A stretch of 27,212 nt of DNA, from IMG/VR virus record IMGVR_UViG_3300038491_000065, positions 1 to 27,212 of that record; one strand, written 5' to 3'. The notes under the pieces are model-generated. The model was not told where the DNA came from. It was given only the letters and a program-made list of their open reading frames with translations, and ran no database searches. The translations under genes were made by a program, and so were the position numbers. The DNA is from a virus. Each line of letters opens with the position of its first letter. Position 1 is the first letter of the stretch. This document shows positions 8,901 to 14,560 of this stretch, one piece after another.

Positions 8901-10405
8901 ATGTAGATTCAGCTAGCTCTTATAAGAAGGATGGCACAACGATCTTAGACTATGACGCTACGCTGTTTAATGTCGCTGTGGGCGAAGGAGCATTAGCGAG
9001 TGCGTCGCTGACTGGCACATATAACGTAGCTATCGGATACCAGAGCCTTTACCTTAACACAACAGGCAGTAGCAACATAGCCAGCGGGTACCGGAGCCTT
9101 TACCTTAACACAACAGGCAGTAACAACATAGCCAGCGGATACCATAGCCTCTACGCTAACACAACAGGTAGTAGCAACATAGCTAGCGGATACCAGAGCC
9201 TTAAATCTAACACAACAGGCAATCAGAACACAGCCACCGGTACCAATAGCCTTTACGCTAACACAACAGGTATTAACAATGTAGCCAGCGGATCCCATAG
9301 CCTTTACTCTAACACAACAGGCGGCCACAATACAGCCAGCGGATTCCGGAGCCTTTACTCTAACACAATAGGCGGCCACAATACAGCCAGCGGCGCCTAT
9401 AGCCTTTACGCTAACACAACAGGCAATTATAATGTAGCCAGCGGCGCATATAGCCTTCGCTATAACACAACAGGTAGTAGCAACGTAGCCAGCGGCTACT
9501 ATAGCCTTTATCAGAACACAACAGGTGGTAGCAACACAGCCAGCGGCTATCAGAGCCTTATCAGTAACACAACAGGTGGTAGCAACACAGCCACCGGGAG
9601 CCAGAACCTTTTCTATAACACAACTGGTAGTATCAACACAGCCACCGGGAGATCTAACCTTTATCAGAACACAACAGGCGGTTATAACATAGCCACTGGA
9701 TACCAGAACCTCTTCTCTAACACAACAGGCGGCTACAATACAGCCAGTGGGATGCGGAGCCTTTTTAGTAACACAACAGGTAATTACAACATAGCCACCG
9801 GCACCACTAGCCTTTACTCTAACACAACAGGTAATTACAACATAGCTAGCGGATACCAGAGCCTTTACTATAACACAACAGGCACCTACAACACAGCCAG
9901 CGGTATAGAGAGCCTTTACTCTAACACAACAGGTAGTTACAACATAGCCAACGGATATCAAGCTGGTCGTTTCCAAGCAGACGGTACCACAGCCTTAACT
10001 GTCGCCGATGACTCAATCTTCATTGGCAAAGACACCCGGGGTGTTGATAGCGCCACTAACCAGATCGTCATTGGTGACACTGCTATAGGGCTAGGGTCTA
10101 ATACAGTGGTTCTAGGAGCCGATACGATCACCACTACAGCGCTCAAGGGCGACGTGGGAATTGGCACCACAACACCGAGTGAAAAACTTGACGTCGTTGG
10201 AAATATCACGGCATCGGGAACCGTCAAAACGACTCCTACCACTGTTGCTTTACTACCTGCAGCAGCAACAGCAGGCGCGGGGGCAAGAACCTTTGTTACT
10301 GATTCAGCTAACACGCTAGCTAGCCATCACGGTCAGACTGTTGCGGGTGGTGGTAGTGATTTTGTACCAGTCTTTAGCGACGGAACTAACTGGATTATCG
10401 GGTAA
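2954..10405 (+). CDS. Giant modular tail-fiber/adhesin protein (2483 aa)
   Basis: Predicted virion fiber. Residues about 1-95 form a small AT-rich domain, likely the virion-attachment end. Residues about 130-460 are rich in Glu, Lys, Leu and Ile, with the look of a long coiled coil, including a tandem duplication of VTSIQKD. A run of seven glycines (502-508) marks an abrupt change to GC-rich DNA. The body then alternates beta-rich modules: about five copies of a SKLLDLQVGGVSKFSV unit, two copies of a HIGWNDTADTFVIGTEAG unit, two copies of a DHATTPTGQTIKAHDVTAG unit, four 16-residue repeats (from 1692) and eighteen 17-residue repeats (2024-2329). The C-terminus (VPVFSDGTNWIIG) resembles a common phage-fiber ending. 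No S74 intramolecular chaperone motif is seen. Probably trimeric and host-recognising; the exact virion location is unknown. Confidence 0.8.
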   Translation: MIKLFSEKVNPTYTNSDRNILYVKDFKEVFFDIFEFEINGNNYIAEKVSTYNNYPVVNIPITENNISYNVPFVLKRGKFKIMYNDQTLDSSKSQGIVVEKQKPVDNIPPVATITENNSVVNANVSVDIISDILQQKKDELVQEIGYERDKIVTESYLEKEKELAALVDKVELSNKTTRDGLEQVREKLVEEFNIATVETKSALTDLNIQAEEHLIKYIKGIVSEKAESLQDSILDSKKQIDTHVDKEINSLAKELTHVVENNHGQLSTTIASSLDKELEKLVKKVDIAIDKKNVILNETIKAELQSYESELLSVQQSTVELNDVINKTSSKALSRIGNVKKDLSADVTSIQKDVTSIQKDVDSLETQLNDKLVQAENNIKEYYDGKLKIVESTIFKTVEDSNALRNLINESKNTILTDVKQIKGTVPKMASADNGAVNIKRDLEKTITKRFNDEIVSIKRLIEMSSGGGSVAMQFADGGTMNGNLTIVGTISAREYLGIPSGGGGGGGAFTAGASTVITPTSAVTLGLASGDEAALTLDYTTNKLAGNDTGLLINQTDTLSNGTSKLLDLQVGGVSKFSVDSSGKAQVYAVDGATYVRSSQFILGHPTSLVRLYPDGAGNLAQYNGAASQGYNIYNTRTSATEYERAHIGWNDTADTFVIGTEAGSGGGTVRGIDIKTGTISRLAIGTGATVSRNSIVPSFNGVMTLGGSTQRWRNLYLGEAALVNDEPVINVASTWNNAAVPFTLIKADVTDTASAVGSKLLDLQVGGTSKFSVGPTGTITIDPGTNNALIQTSSIFDPVIRVRSGGYGHLLFGVGSSPWHYNTIGFDIGFKTHAGGGFQWSSVGSDSTAASDLILARDAANTLGQRNGVNAQTSNIYNTYTDASNYERLAIQWAGNDCLIQTQRAGNGASRQMHFAAAQFRFTAPAGVNLQTNTNLSVADGEVYLTQLNLTEDLPALNITSTWNAATTALTLIKANVTNTASAAGSKLLDLQVGGVSKFSVDDTGGLSFPGSSTYQQVIKFSNTYPGYLRADGAVSVKSITNENGGNFLLGSAGIKLGNSAVLSFTQNNAISNAADLELHRDAADTLAQRRGTNAQTFNIYNTYTNATQYERAHIGWNDTADTFVIGTEAGSGGGTVRPVEVAAPSLTLKQGADASQYTQSGFRIYGFDNVSNYFLHIGVKSNGRPDLYSNLDWIHISSLLPRGATRTGWLGSEANIWGKIWGAEVNIDQGTLTDDAQALNITSTWNDAADTFTLIKADVTNTASAAGSKLLDLQVGGVSKFSVSNTGVATSSLGADYASLFPSLLRFYDNSVGVLAQINSGNPYVSNGAAFQLGSLGALSWQSVARVDSGSADLKLTRAAAATLQLGEDHATTPTGQTIKAHDVTAGTGADLTLSGGLGSVANGDVVIEAGASTLTVQAAVNSTALLDSAGALVISKAGSAQFTFGGGSGNYTYRPFYSVAPYNLGLSTHRWATTYTQALDVAQGTLTDDAQALNITSTWNDAADTFTLIKADVTNTASAAGSKLMDLQVGGVSKFSVDATGAASAKSIAIDTSSTTLMAGSGIGGWYGSLGFFFNGNLNGTWTSSVLNIGGSMALQLGGLAGLQLSKPAAATLQLGTDHATTPTGQTIKAHDVTAGAGADLTLSGGLGSVANGHVILDGDVHATAGVIGADNNFIGRLAGSGNSGGRNTGVGTTALASNTGSNNTANGYQTLFLGAGNYNTASGIWALYGNTGSNNTASGNQSLYSNTGSSNTASGNESGAYQSGGTTALTTASNSVFLGATTKGIQGATNQIVIGDTAESIGANSVVLGNDSIVTTALKGNVGIGTTTPVGLFSVKPHASYPGQMSIGMSGNGSVGPYLIFGHYNNTSLTSSFKLGNNNSGQLSLLSPNNTELFTASNSGVNFLRIRVDSYGALYQPSIQLTSNASGVIGLYVPGGTGAQNLGFITSSLERARFDGAGNFGIGTTTPGHVLDVVGSVNVDSASSYKKDGTTILDYDATLFNVAVGEGALASASLTGTYNVAIGYQSLYLNTTGSSNIASGYRSLYLNTTGSNNIASGYHSLYANTTGSSNIASGYQSLKSNTTGNQNTATGTNSLYANTTGINNVASGSHSLYSNTTGGHNTASGFRSLYSNTIGGHNTASGAYSLYANTTGNYNVASGAYSLRYNTTGSSNVASGYYSLYQNTTGGSNTASGYQSLISNTTGGSNTATGSQNLFYNTTGSINTATGRSNLYQNTTGGYNIATGYQNLFSNTTGGYNTASGMRSLFSNTTGNYNIATGTTSLYSNTTGNYNIASGYQSLYYNTTGTYNTASGIESLYSNTTGSYNIANGYQAGRFQADGTTALTVADDSIFIGKDTRGVDSATNQIVIGDTAIGLGSNTVVLGADTITTTALKGDVGIGTTTPSEKLDVVGNITASGTVKTTPTTVALLPAAATAGAGARTFVTDSANTLASHHGQTVAGGGSDFVPVFSDGTNWIIG
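8027..8218 (+). repeat. Four tandem 48-bp repeats in large fiber
   Basis: Four in-frame 16-residue units of the form N-T-A-S-G-x-x-S-L-Y-x-N-T-G-S-N, then a degenerate fifth unit that leads into the QSGGTTALTTASNSVFLGATT cassette. The same 16-residue type recurs in the second fiber gene. Confidence 0.85.
8255..8446 (+). repeat. Shared fiber cassette, copy 1
   Basis: Encodes a unit from SGGTTALTTASNSVF through NQIVIGDTAES to VVLGNDSIVTTALKGNVGIG. Closely related copies lie at about 9976-10168 in the same gene and 11354-11546 in the second fiber gene, each directly after a run of tandem repeats. Confidence 0.85.
9023..9940 (+). repeat. Eighteen tandem 51-bp repeats in large fiber
   Basis: Eighteen consecutive in-frame units of 17 residues, consensus N-x-A-S-G-Y-x-S-L-Y-x-N-T-T-G-x-x. 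The most conserved DNA part is the AACACAACAGG core; positions 6, 7, 10, 11, 16 and 17 vary. Every unit has the same length. Compared with the 16-residue repeats earlier in the protein, each unit gains one Thr in the N-T-T-G turn. Confidence 0.95.
9976..10168 (+). repeat. Shared fiber cassette, copy 2
   Basis: A more diverged copy of the cassette at 8255-8446 (ADGTTALTVADDSIFIG ... TNQIVIGDTA ... VVLGADTITTTALKG). It follows the 17-residue repeat array and comes shortly before the C-terminus. Confidence 0.8.
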
Positions 10406-10410
10406 CATTG

Positions 10411-10418
10411 TATAAATA
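10411..10418 (+). promoter_or_regulatory. TATAAATA late-promoter-like site after large fiber
   Basis: An exact octamer 5 nt after the stop codon of the large fiber gene. It could start a transcript reading into the second fiber gene with a leader of about 140 nt. It overlaps the ATG of a possible 30-codon ORF. Confidence 0.4.
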
Positions 10419-10510
10419 TGCCTAACACTATTGCAAGATCCCCGGTTGTTATGGACTCTAAAAATAAAGACGAAAATCATACAATAAGTATAGTCTCAAA
10501 TATAAAGTAA
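10418..10510 (+). CDS. Possible 30-aa small protein between the fiber genes
   Basis: A short open frame starting MPNTIARSPVVMDSKNK and ending SIVSNIK lies in the AT-rich gap between the two fiber genes. There is an internal ATG at residue 12. No Shine-Dalgarno is seen, and the first ATG overlaps a TATAAATA octamer that would initiate downstream of it. No family is recognised. It may be a real micro-gene, a remnant of a broken gene, or chance. Confidence 0.25.
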   Translation: MPNTIARSPVVMDSKNKDENHTISIVSNIK

Positions 10511-10544
10511 TTGGCTTGTTTATTTTATATATCAACCACCACAC

Positions 10545-10552
10545 TATAAATA
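10545..10552 (+). promoter_or_regulatory. Late promoter (TATAAATA) of second fiber gene
   Basis: An exact T4-type late octamer 10 nt before the ATG at 10563. If initiation is 5-6 nt downstream, as in T4, the mRNA leader is only about 5 nt. No Shine-Dalgarno is present in the gap. Confidence 0.6.
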
Positions 10553-10562
10553 ATAATATAAT

Positions 10563-13238
10563 ATGCCAGGTATAAAAATTAGCGATTTAGTTGTGGCACC
10601 TGTAATTGCCGGGGATATTGTAATCACTCAGCGTGGTAGTGCGAATTATGGTGGTACTCTTGGTAATCAGATTACCGCTATTGAATCATTAATAGAGGCT
10701 TTTCAAAGCGATACATCAACTGCGGCACTCAGCATTAAGGTCGACCAAAATAATATATACACAAATTCAACAGCATCTATATTGTTTGACAACAATAACG
10801 GAACAACTGTTGGTCGTATATTATGGGATGAGACGTCATCGACATTTAATTTAGGTTATGGTGCAAACAGTCACTTAACTATTAAATCCAGCGGCAACGT
10901 CGGCATCGGCACAACGACACCCACCGCAGCACTGCAGGTTGTCGGGAATGTCCATGCGGGGCTGAGTACCACAGGGACTAATTGTAACTTTATCGGCTCG
11001 GGTGCGGGAGAAAGTAATAGTGGACATAATAGCTCTGGGTTCGGGTACCAGTCGCTCCGGAACAATACCGGAGACCACAACACCGCTAGCGGCTACTATT
11101 CGCTCCGCGGCAACACCGGAAATTACAACACCGCTAGCGGCAACTGGTCACTCTACGGCAACACCGGAGCCAACAACACGGCTAGCGGTTACGTGTCGCT
11201 TCTCAATAACACTGGGAGCGGCAATACCGCAACCGGGCGACAGGCCCTGCAGGCCAACACAGGGGACAATAACACAGCGGCCGGATATTTGGCCCTTTAT
11301 CTTAACATTGGATCATCCAACACCGCTAGCGGCTACAATTCAGGCCGCTTCCAGTCAGGTGGCACTACCAGCCTGACGACAGCGTCTAATTCTGTCTTTA
11401 TTGGAGCGACGACTAAAGGCGTTCAAGGGGCCGCTAACCAGTTGGTGCTCGGATATGCTGCCGAATCTCTTGGGGCCAACACTGTCGTCCTAGGTAATGA
11501 CTCTATTGTCACTACAGCTCTCAAGGGAAATGTCGGTATCGGTACGGTCATCCCGACGCATGACCTGGAGATCGAGACAACGAAGATTAGCTCGACCCGG
11601 TTCAAAAACGTTACCCCAACTAGTGCACTAGTTAGTAGGTTTCATAATTCGGCGGATGATGGTCTGAGCCTCACCGTTTACGGGCCCACGTATGCTGTCG
11701 GGTCGATTGGGAACGTAGGGCCTGGGGGAGCTGCTGTAGTAAATACCGGAGGGGCGCTCGCCATTGGGACCCGGGATGCAGGGGACGTGCACCTCTTGTC
11801 TAACGATACAATCAGGATGACCATGGTCAGCGGTGGTAACGTCGGCATCGGGACGAACAGTCCTGCCGCCGCTTTGCATGTCGTGTCCGGGACGGACAAC
11901 GTCAATACCCTGCTCCTATCTGACATCACAGCCGATGCCTCGATCAAAGACGGGTTCGTGACTTCGCAGCACTACACGAATGCTCAAGAACCTATCGCTA
12001 TGATTCAGGGGCGTGCGGAGTCTGGCGCCAACCGCATCCTCATTGGTGGATCGCACTCGGCCTATAACACTGCGACCTCGATCGAGCTTTATACTGCCGC
12101 AACGTCTACGACCACGAACGAGGTCGAGCGTATGCGGATCACAAGTGCCGGCAACGTCGGCATCGGTACGACCTCGCCCTCAGTACCCCTGCACGTCACA
12201 TTGGGAGCCGAAGTAGGGATAGCAGCTGCTGGTGAGATTGCGATGTTCCAGAATGGGGGCACCACGACAGATAATGCTGATATAACGTTGTTGTCGGGAA
12301 ATATCGGCCGTTCTAGGATTAACCTAGGTGACACAGGGGATAGGGACGCTGGATATATTAACTTTGATCACACAACGGATAATCTGCACTTTGGTCACGT
12401 CGGAACACAAGATGATCTGACGATCGACTCATCAGGCAACGTCGGCATCGGCACAACGACACCAGGGGCTGAGTTGGACGTTGCCGGTGGTATTATAACA
12501 ACTAGCGGGGTTGCGACAACAGGCAACCGGCTTAGATTGACCAACCCAGGAGGAGGCAGCACTGGAGGCAGTAGTACCCAAGTTGGAGCTATTAAAGTAA
12601 CCTTACCTGTGACCTGGACTAGAACCATGCTTAGGATGACCATCAAGGTGTATGATTTTGCAACTAACGAATCCTTTACTGTTGTGTGTGGGGGGTACAC
12701 TTACGCACCCACCACCCAATGGCTCAATCATTTTGCATACATAGAATCTGCTGCAAGTAAAGATACTAATTTTACAGTTAGATTTGGCCATGATGGCACA
12801 AAATGCTGCATCTATATAGGCGAATTAACTTCGGTTTGGAGACATCCACACGTGTATGTGACTGAAGTAGAAGCTGGTTATTTGGGCTACGATGCCGCAA
12901 ACTGGCAAGATGGTTGGGCTGTGGGATTTGAGGCCAGCGCTTTTGGAGCGGTTACTAAAACCCAAACAGATACTCAGATAAACAATTGGTCTCGGAGCGG
13001 GCAGGATGTTCACTTCTCGTCTGGCACCGGCAACGTCGGCATCGGCACGACGACACCAAACGCCAGCGCGGCCCTAGACGTCTCCTCGACGACTAAAGCC
13101 TTTCTGCCGCCTCGCATGACCACGACGCAGAAGAATGCTATTGCGTCACCAGCGGCGGGCATGGTAGTCTACGATACAACCCTGAGTAAGCTCGCTGTCT
13201 ATACGGGCTCGGCTTGGGAAACAATTACGAGCGCTTAA
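10563..13238 (+). CDS. Second modular tail-fiber protein (891 aa)
   Basis: Predicted virion fiber. The first ~108 residues are AT-rich and include a DLVVAPVIAGDIVITQRG segment of the kind that opens phage structural fibers. From about residue 109 (SSGNVGIGTTTP) the DNA turns GC-rich. The protein then carries 16-residue repeats (about 156-252), the SGGTTSLTTASNSVF cassette shared with the upstream fiber, and several GNVGIGTTTP hinges separating beta modules. A globular-looking domain occupies about residues 677-810. The C-terminal 55 residues (ALDVSSTTKAFLPPRMTT ... GMVVYDTTLSKLAVYTGSAW) are of a type common at fiber ends in Bacteroidetes-like proteins. The shared modules suggest a paralogous or recombining partner of the first fiber. 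The domain at 677-810 is the best receptor-binding candidate. Confidence 0.8.
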   Translation: MPGIKISDLVVAPVIAGDIVITQRGSANYGGTLGNQITAIESLIEAFQSDTSTAALSIKVDQNNIYTNSTASILFDNNNGTTVGRILWDETSSTFNLGYGANSHLTIKSSGNVGIGTTTPTAALQVVGNVHAGLSTTGTNCNFIGSGAGESNSGHNSSGFGYQSLRNNTGDHNTASGYYSLRGNTGNYNTASGNWSLYGNTGANNTASGYVSLLNNTGSGNTATGRQALQANTGDNNTAAGYLALYLNIGSSNTASGYNSGRFQSGGTTSLTTASNSVFIGATTKGVQGAANQLVLGYAAESLGANTVVLGNDSIVTTALKGNVGIGTVIPTHDLEIETTKISSTRFKNVTPTSALVSRFHNSADDGLSLTVYGPTYAVGSIGNVGPGGAAVVNTGGALAIGTRDAGDVHLLSNDTIRMTMVSGGNVGIGTNSPAAALHVVSGTDNVNTLLLSDITADASIKDGFVTSQHYTNAQEPIAMIQGRAESGANRILIGGSHSAYNTATSIELYTAATSTTTNEVERMRITSAGNVGIGTTSPSVPLHVTLGAEVGIAAAGEIAMFQNGGTTTDNADITLLSGNIGRSRINLGDTGDRDAGYINFDHTTDNLHFGHVGTQDDLTIDSSGNVGIGTTTPGAELDVAGGIITTSGVATTGNRLRLTNPGGGSTGGSSTQVGAIKVTLPVTWTRTMLRMTIKVYDFATNESFTVVCGGYTYAPTTQWLNHFAYIESAASKDTNFTVRFGHDGTKCCIYIGELTSVWRHPHVYVTEVEAGYLGYDAANWQDGWAVGFEASAFGAVTKTQTDTQINNWSRSGQDVHFSSGTGNVGIGTTTPNASAALDVSSTTKAFLPPRMTTTQKNAIASPAAGMVVYDTTLSKLAVYTGSAWETITSA
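11028..11318 (+). repeat. 48-bp tandem repeats in second fiber
   Basis: One degenerate 17-residue unit followed by five regular 16-residue units (N-T-A-S-G-Y-x-S-L-x-x-N-T-G-x-x). They are the same family as the array at 8027-8218 in the other fiber gene. Confidence 0.85.
11354..11546 (+). repeat. Shared fiber cassette, copy 3
   Basis: SGGTTSLTTASNSVFIGATT through VVLGNDSIVTTALKGNVGIG, nearly the same protein sequence as the cassette at 8255-8446 in the large fiber. It is a possible recombination site between the two genes. Confidence 0.85.
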
Positions 13239-13254
13239 TCACACACACAATCTT

Positions 13255-13626
13255 ATGTCAACAACCATTACATTACAAGACAAGCCCGCTGCTCCAGTGG
13301 AATTAACTGAAGATCAACGTACGGCCAAGCAGCTGCTAAGCGATTCTGACCTCGCGTTGAACCGTCTCGCCGCGTCCGTCCAATCGGGCTTCGAGCTTCT
13401 ATGGGGCACGAAGGAGAACCCGAAATCTAAAGAAGCAGCGCAAGCCGCCTTGACCGCACTAGGTGAAGACGTTGCTCCCCTATTCACGAGGCATGCCGCC
13501 ATGGTCGCCTTTCTGGCAACTGAGGGTATGGCGACGTTCGAGCCTTGGGAGACTGTCACGGCCTATGTTGTGGGAGAAGATGGATTGCTAGGTGATCTTG
13601 CTCCTGAGTGGGCTCCTGTCATCTAA
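13255..13626 (+). CDS. Small fiber-associated protein (123 aa), function unknown
   Basis: A GC-rich ORF 16 nt after the second fiber stop, sharing the base composition of the fiber bodies rather than the phage backbone. It is soluble-looking, with an Ala-rich helical centre (about residues 50-95) and an acidic C-terminus ending AYVVGEDGLLGDLAPEW. No family is recognised with confidence. Its position directly downstream of a fiber gene and its matching composition suggest that it travelled with the fiber module and may be a fiber-assembly chaperone or tip protein. That is inference from context. No clear Shine-Dalgarno precedes the ATG. It is the last plus-strand gene before the bidirectional terminator. 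Confidence 0.65.
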   Translation: MSTTITLQDKPAAPVELTEDQRTAKQLLSDSDLALNRLAASVQSGFELLWGTKENPKSKEAAQAALTALGEDVAPLFTRHAAMVAFLATEGMATFEPWETVTAYVVGEDGLLGDLAPEWAPVI

Positions 13627-13732
13627 CTCGCGCCATTACTACCCGAGGTACCCATCACATGTGTTTTAATGTACGCTCTCTAAAGCTCTCTAAAGATATA
13701 TTCCACGGTATACTATCATATTAAAACATAAA

Positions 13733-13764
13733 AAAGCGTAGACAACCTAGGTTGTCTACGCTTT
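13733..13764. terminator. Bidirectional terminator, 32-bp perfect palindrome
   Basis: Half-site AAAGCGTAGACAACCT followed directly by its exact reverse complement. It lies between the converging 123-aa (plus) and 71-aa (minus) genes. The A-rich start and T-rich end give a modest U-tract in either direction, so it probably ends transcripts from both sides. Confidence 0.85.
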
Positions 13765-13781
13765 ATATGGGTATATGTTAA

Positions 13782-13997
13782 TTAGCTACCGTCGTCATCG
13801 GCGACAGCTGTGATAGGTGAGTTACCTAGTTTTTGTTGAGCCTGTTTAACAGCTGCAATAATTCGATCTTGAATGGGAAGAGCCACACGAGCAACCGGAG
13901 AGCCTTTCTGTTTAATACCCTCTTCTAAACACTCTACGACGAGTGCAGCTTCCGGATTATCTTGTGATGCGTTTAGAGTAATTGTAATGTCTGACAT
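13782..13997 (-). CDS. Small late protein (71 aa), function unknown
   Basis: A 71-residue soluble protein opening MSDITITLNASQDNPEAA, with a helical middle (VVECLEEGIKQKG, IQDRIIAAVKQAQQKLG) and an acidic AVADDDGS tail. No family recognised. It is the last gene of the minus-strand late block, running into the palindromic terminator. An AATAAATA octamer about 40 nt upstream (14038-14045) may give it its own late promoter. The composition matches the phage backbone rather than the GC-rich fiber block. It could be a small virion or scaffold-associated protein, but the sequence does not show this. Confidence 0.6.
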   Translation of the reverse strand: MSDITITLNASQDNPEAALVVECLEEGIKQKGSPVARVALPIQDRIIAAVKQAQQKLGNSPITAVADDDGS

Positions 13998-14037
13998 ATG
14001 TAATATTACTTACATAAATCTCGTTATAATGCAACGG

Positions 14038-14045
14038 TATTTATT
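14038..14045 (-). promoter_or_regulatory. Late-promoter-like AATAAATA upstream of 71-aa gene
   Basis: A NATAAATA octamer overlapping the stop codon of the 138-aa gene, 40 nt before the 71-aa start. This is similar to the leader length seen before the gp15-like gene. Confidence 0.4.
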
Positions 14046-14461
14046 TAAAGAAGTCCTAGAACTACTTTTCGACGAACTTCAGGCCCAGTTACGTGGTGAC
14101 CTGATTGAGATAAAGTAATAGAACCGTCAGTACCACCAACAGGGATGGTATATAAAGCGGTATAACGATCTGTATTAGTAACAGCTATTGTTGCACCTGC
14201 AGATAGTCTGCATTGAATAACTGTATTAGTCCCACCATGGGGTGAGTATAAAGTAATTGATGAGAGGGGGCCAAGTGCTGTATCAGGTTGTTCATCAAAC
14301 AATATACCCACAACGTCACTACCGTTAAGTGTGCCTGTTGTACTACTAGCACTAAGAACAACCTGATTTGATGTACCACTTAAAGAGTAGCTCAACGGGG
14401 CTGGTGAACCGTATTTCGACGCATCGTATACACCAGCATTAAAAGAATAGATATCTGCCAT
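14045..14461 (-). CDS. Small structural-type protein (138 aa), function unknown
   Basis: A Ser/Thr/Gly-rich, beta-strand-type protein starting MADIYSFNAGVYDASKYG. Segments such as SSITLYSPHGGTNTVIQCRLSAGATIAV and TDRYTALYTIPVGG suggest a compact beta-sandwich, as in capsid decoration or other virion proteins. No family is recognised. It lies downstream of gp23, after that gene's terminator, and has its own CATAAATA octamer 5 nt before the ATG. That promoter-start context is nearly identical to the one before the 108-aa gene at 18009-18335. A role as a minor capsid or decoration protein is inferred only from late expression and composition. Confidence 0.65.
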   Translation of the reverse strand: MADIYSFNAGVYDASKYGSPAPLSYSLSGTSNQVVLSASSTTGTLNGSDVVGILFDEQPDTALGPLSSITLYSPHGGTNTVIQCRLSAGATIAVTNTDRYTALYTIPVGGTDGSITLSQSGHHVTGPEVRRKVVLGLL

Positions 14462-14466
14462 ATTAT

Positions 14467-14474
14467 TATTTATG
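14467..14474 (-). promoter_or_regulatory. Late promoter (CATAAATA) of 138-aa gene
   Basis: A NATAAATA octamer followed by ATAAT and then the ATG, giving CATAAATAATAATATG. The same 15-nt tail occurs before the 108-aa gene. Confidence 0.5.
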
Positions 14475-14506
14475 GTATTATATAAACATTTTTAATATAA
14501 TATACC

Positions 14507-14541
14507 AAAAAAAAGCCTAACGGCCCGAAGGCCGTTAGGCT
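14507..14541 (-). terminator. Rho-independent terminator of gp23 transcript (UUCG loop)
   Basis: Read on the minus strand: a 12-bp stem AGCCTAACGGCC, the tetraloop TTCG, the matching arm, then eight T residues. The C(UUCG)G-closed loop is an exceptionally stable RNA hairpin. It lies 20 nt past the gp23 stop. Confidence 0.92.
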
Positions 14542-14560
14542 AAAGTTGTTAATTTCTATT

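Noticed and set aside
9023-9940. Could the repeat array be a CRISPR?
   Set aside because: Units are contiguous, 51 bp long, in frame with the fiber ORF and conserved as protein. There are no unique spacers and no cas genes.
8993-9976. 327-codon minus-strand ORF rich in Cys-Val repeats
   Set aside because: It is the antisense of the 51-bp tandem repeats. Regular repeat units without stops in one antisense frame keep it open automatically, and no promoter, start context or family supports it.
10871-12791. Minus- and plus-strand small ORFs inside the second fiber gene
   Set aside because: Alternative-frame shadows of a repetitive coding region, with no independent signals.
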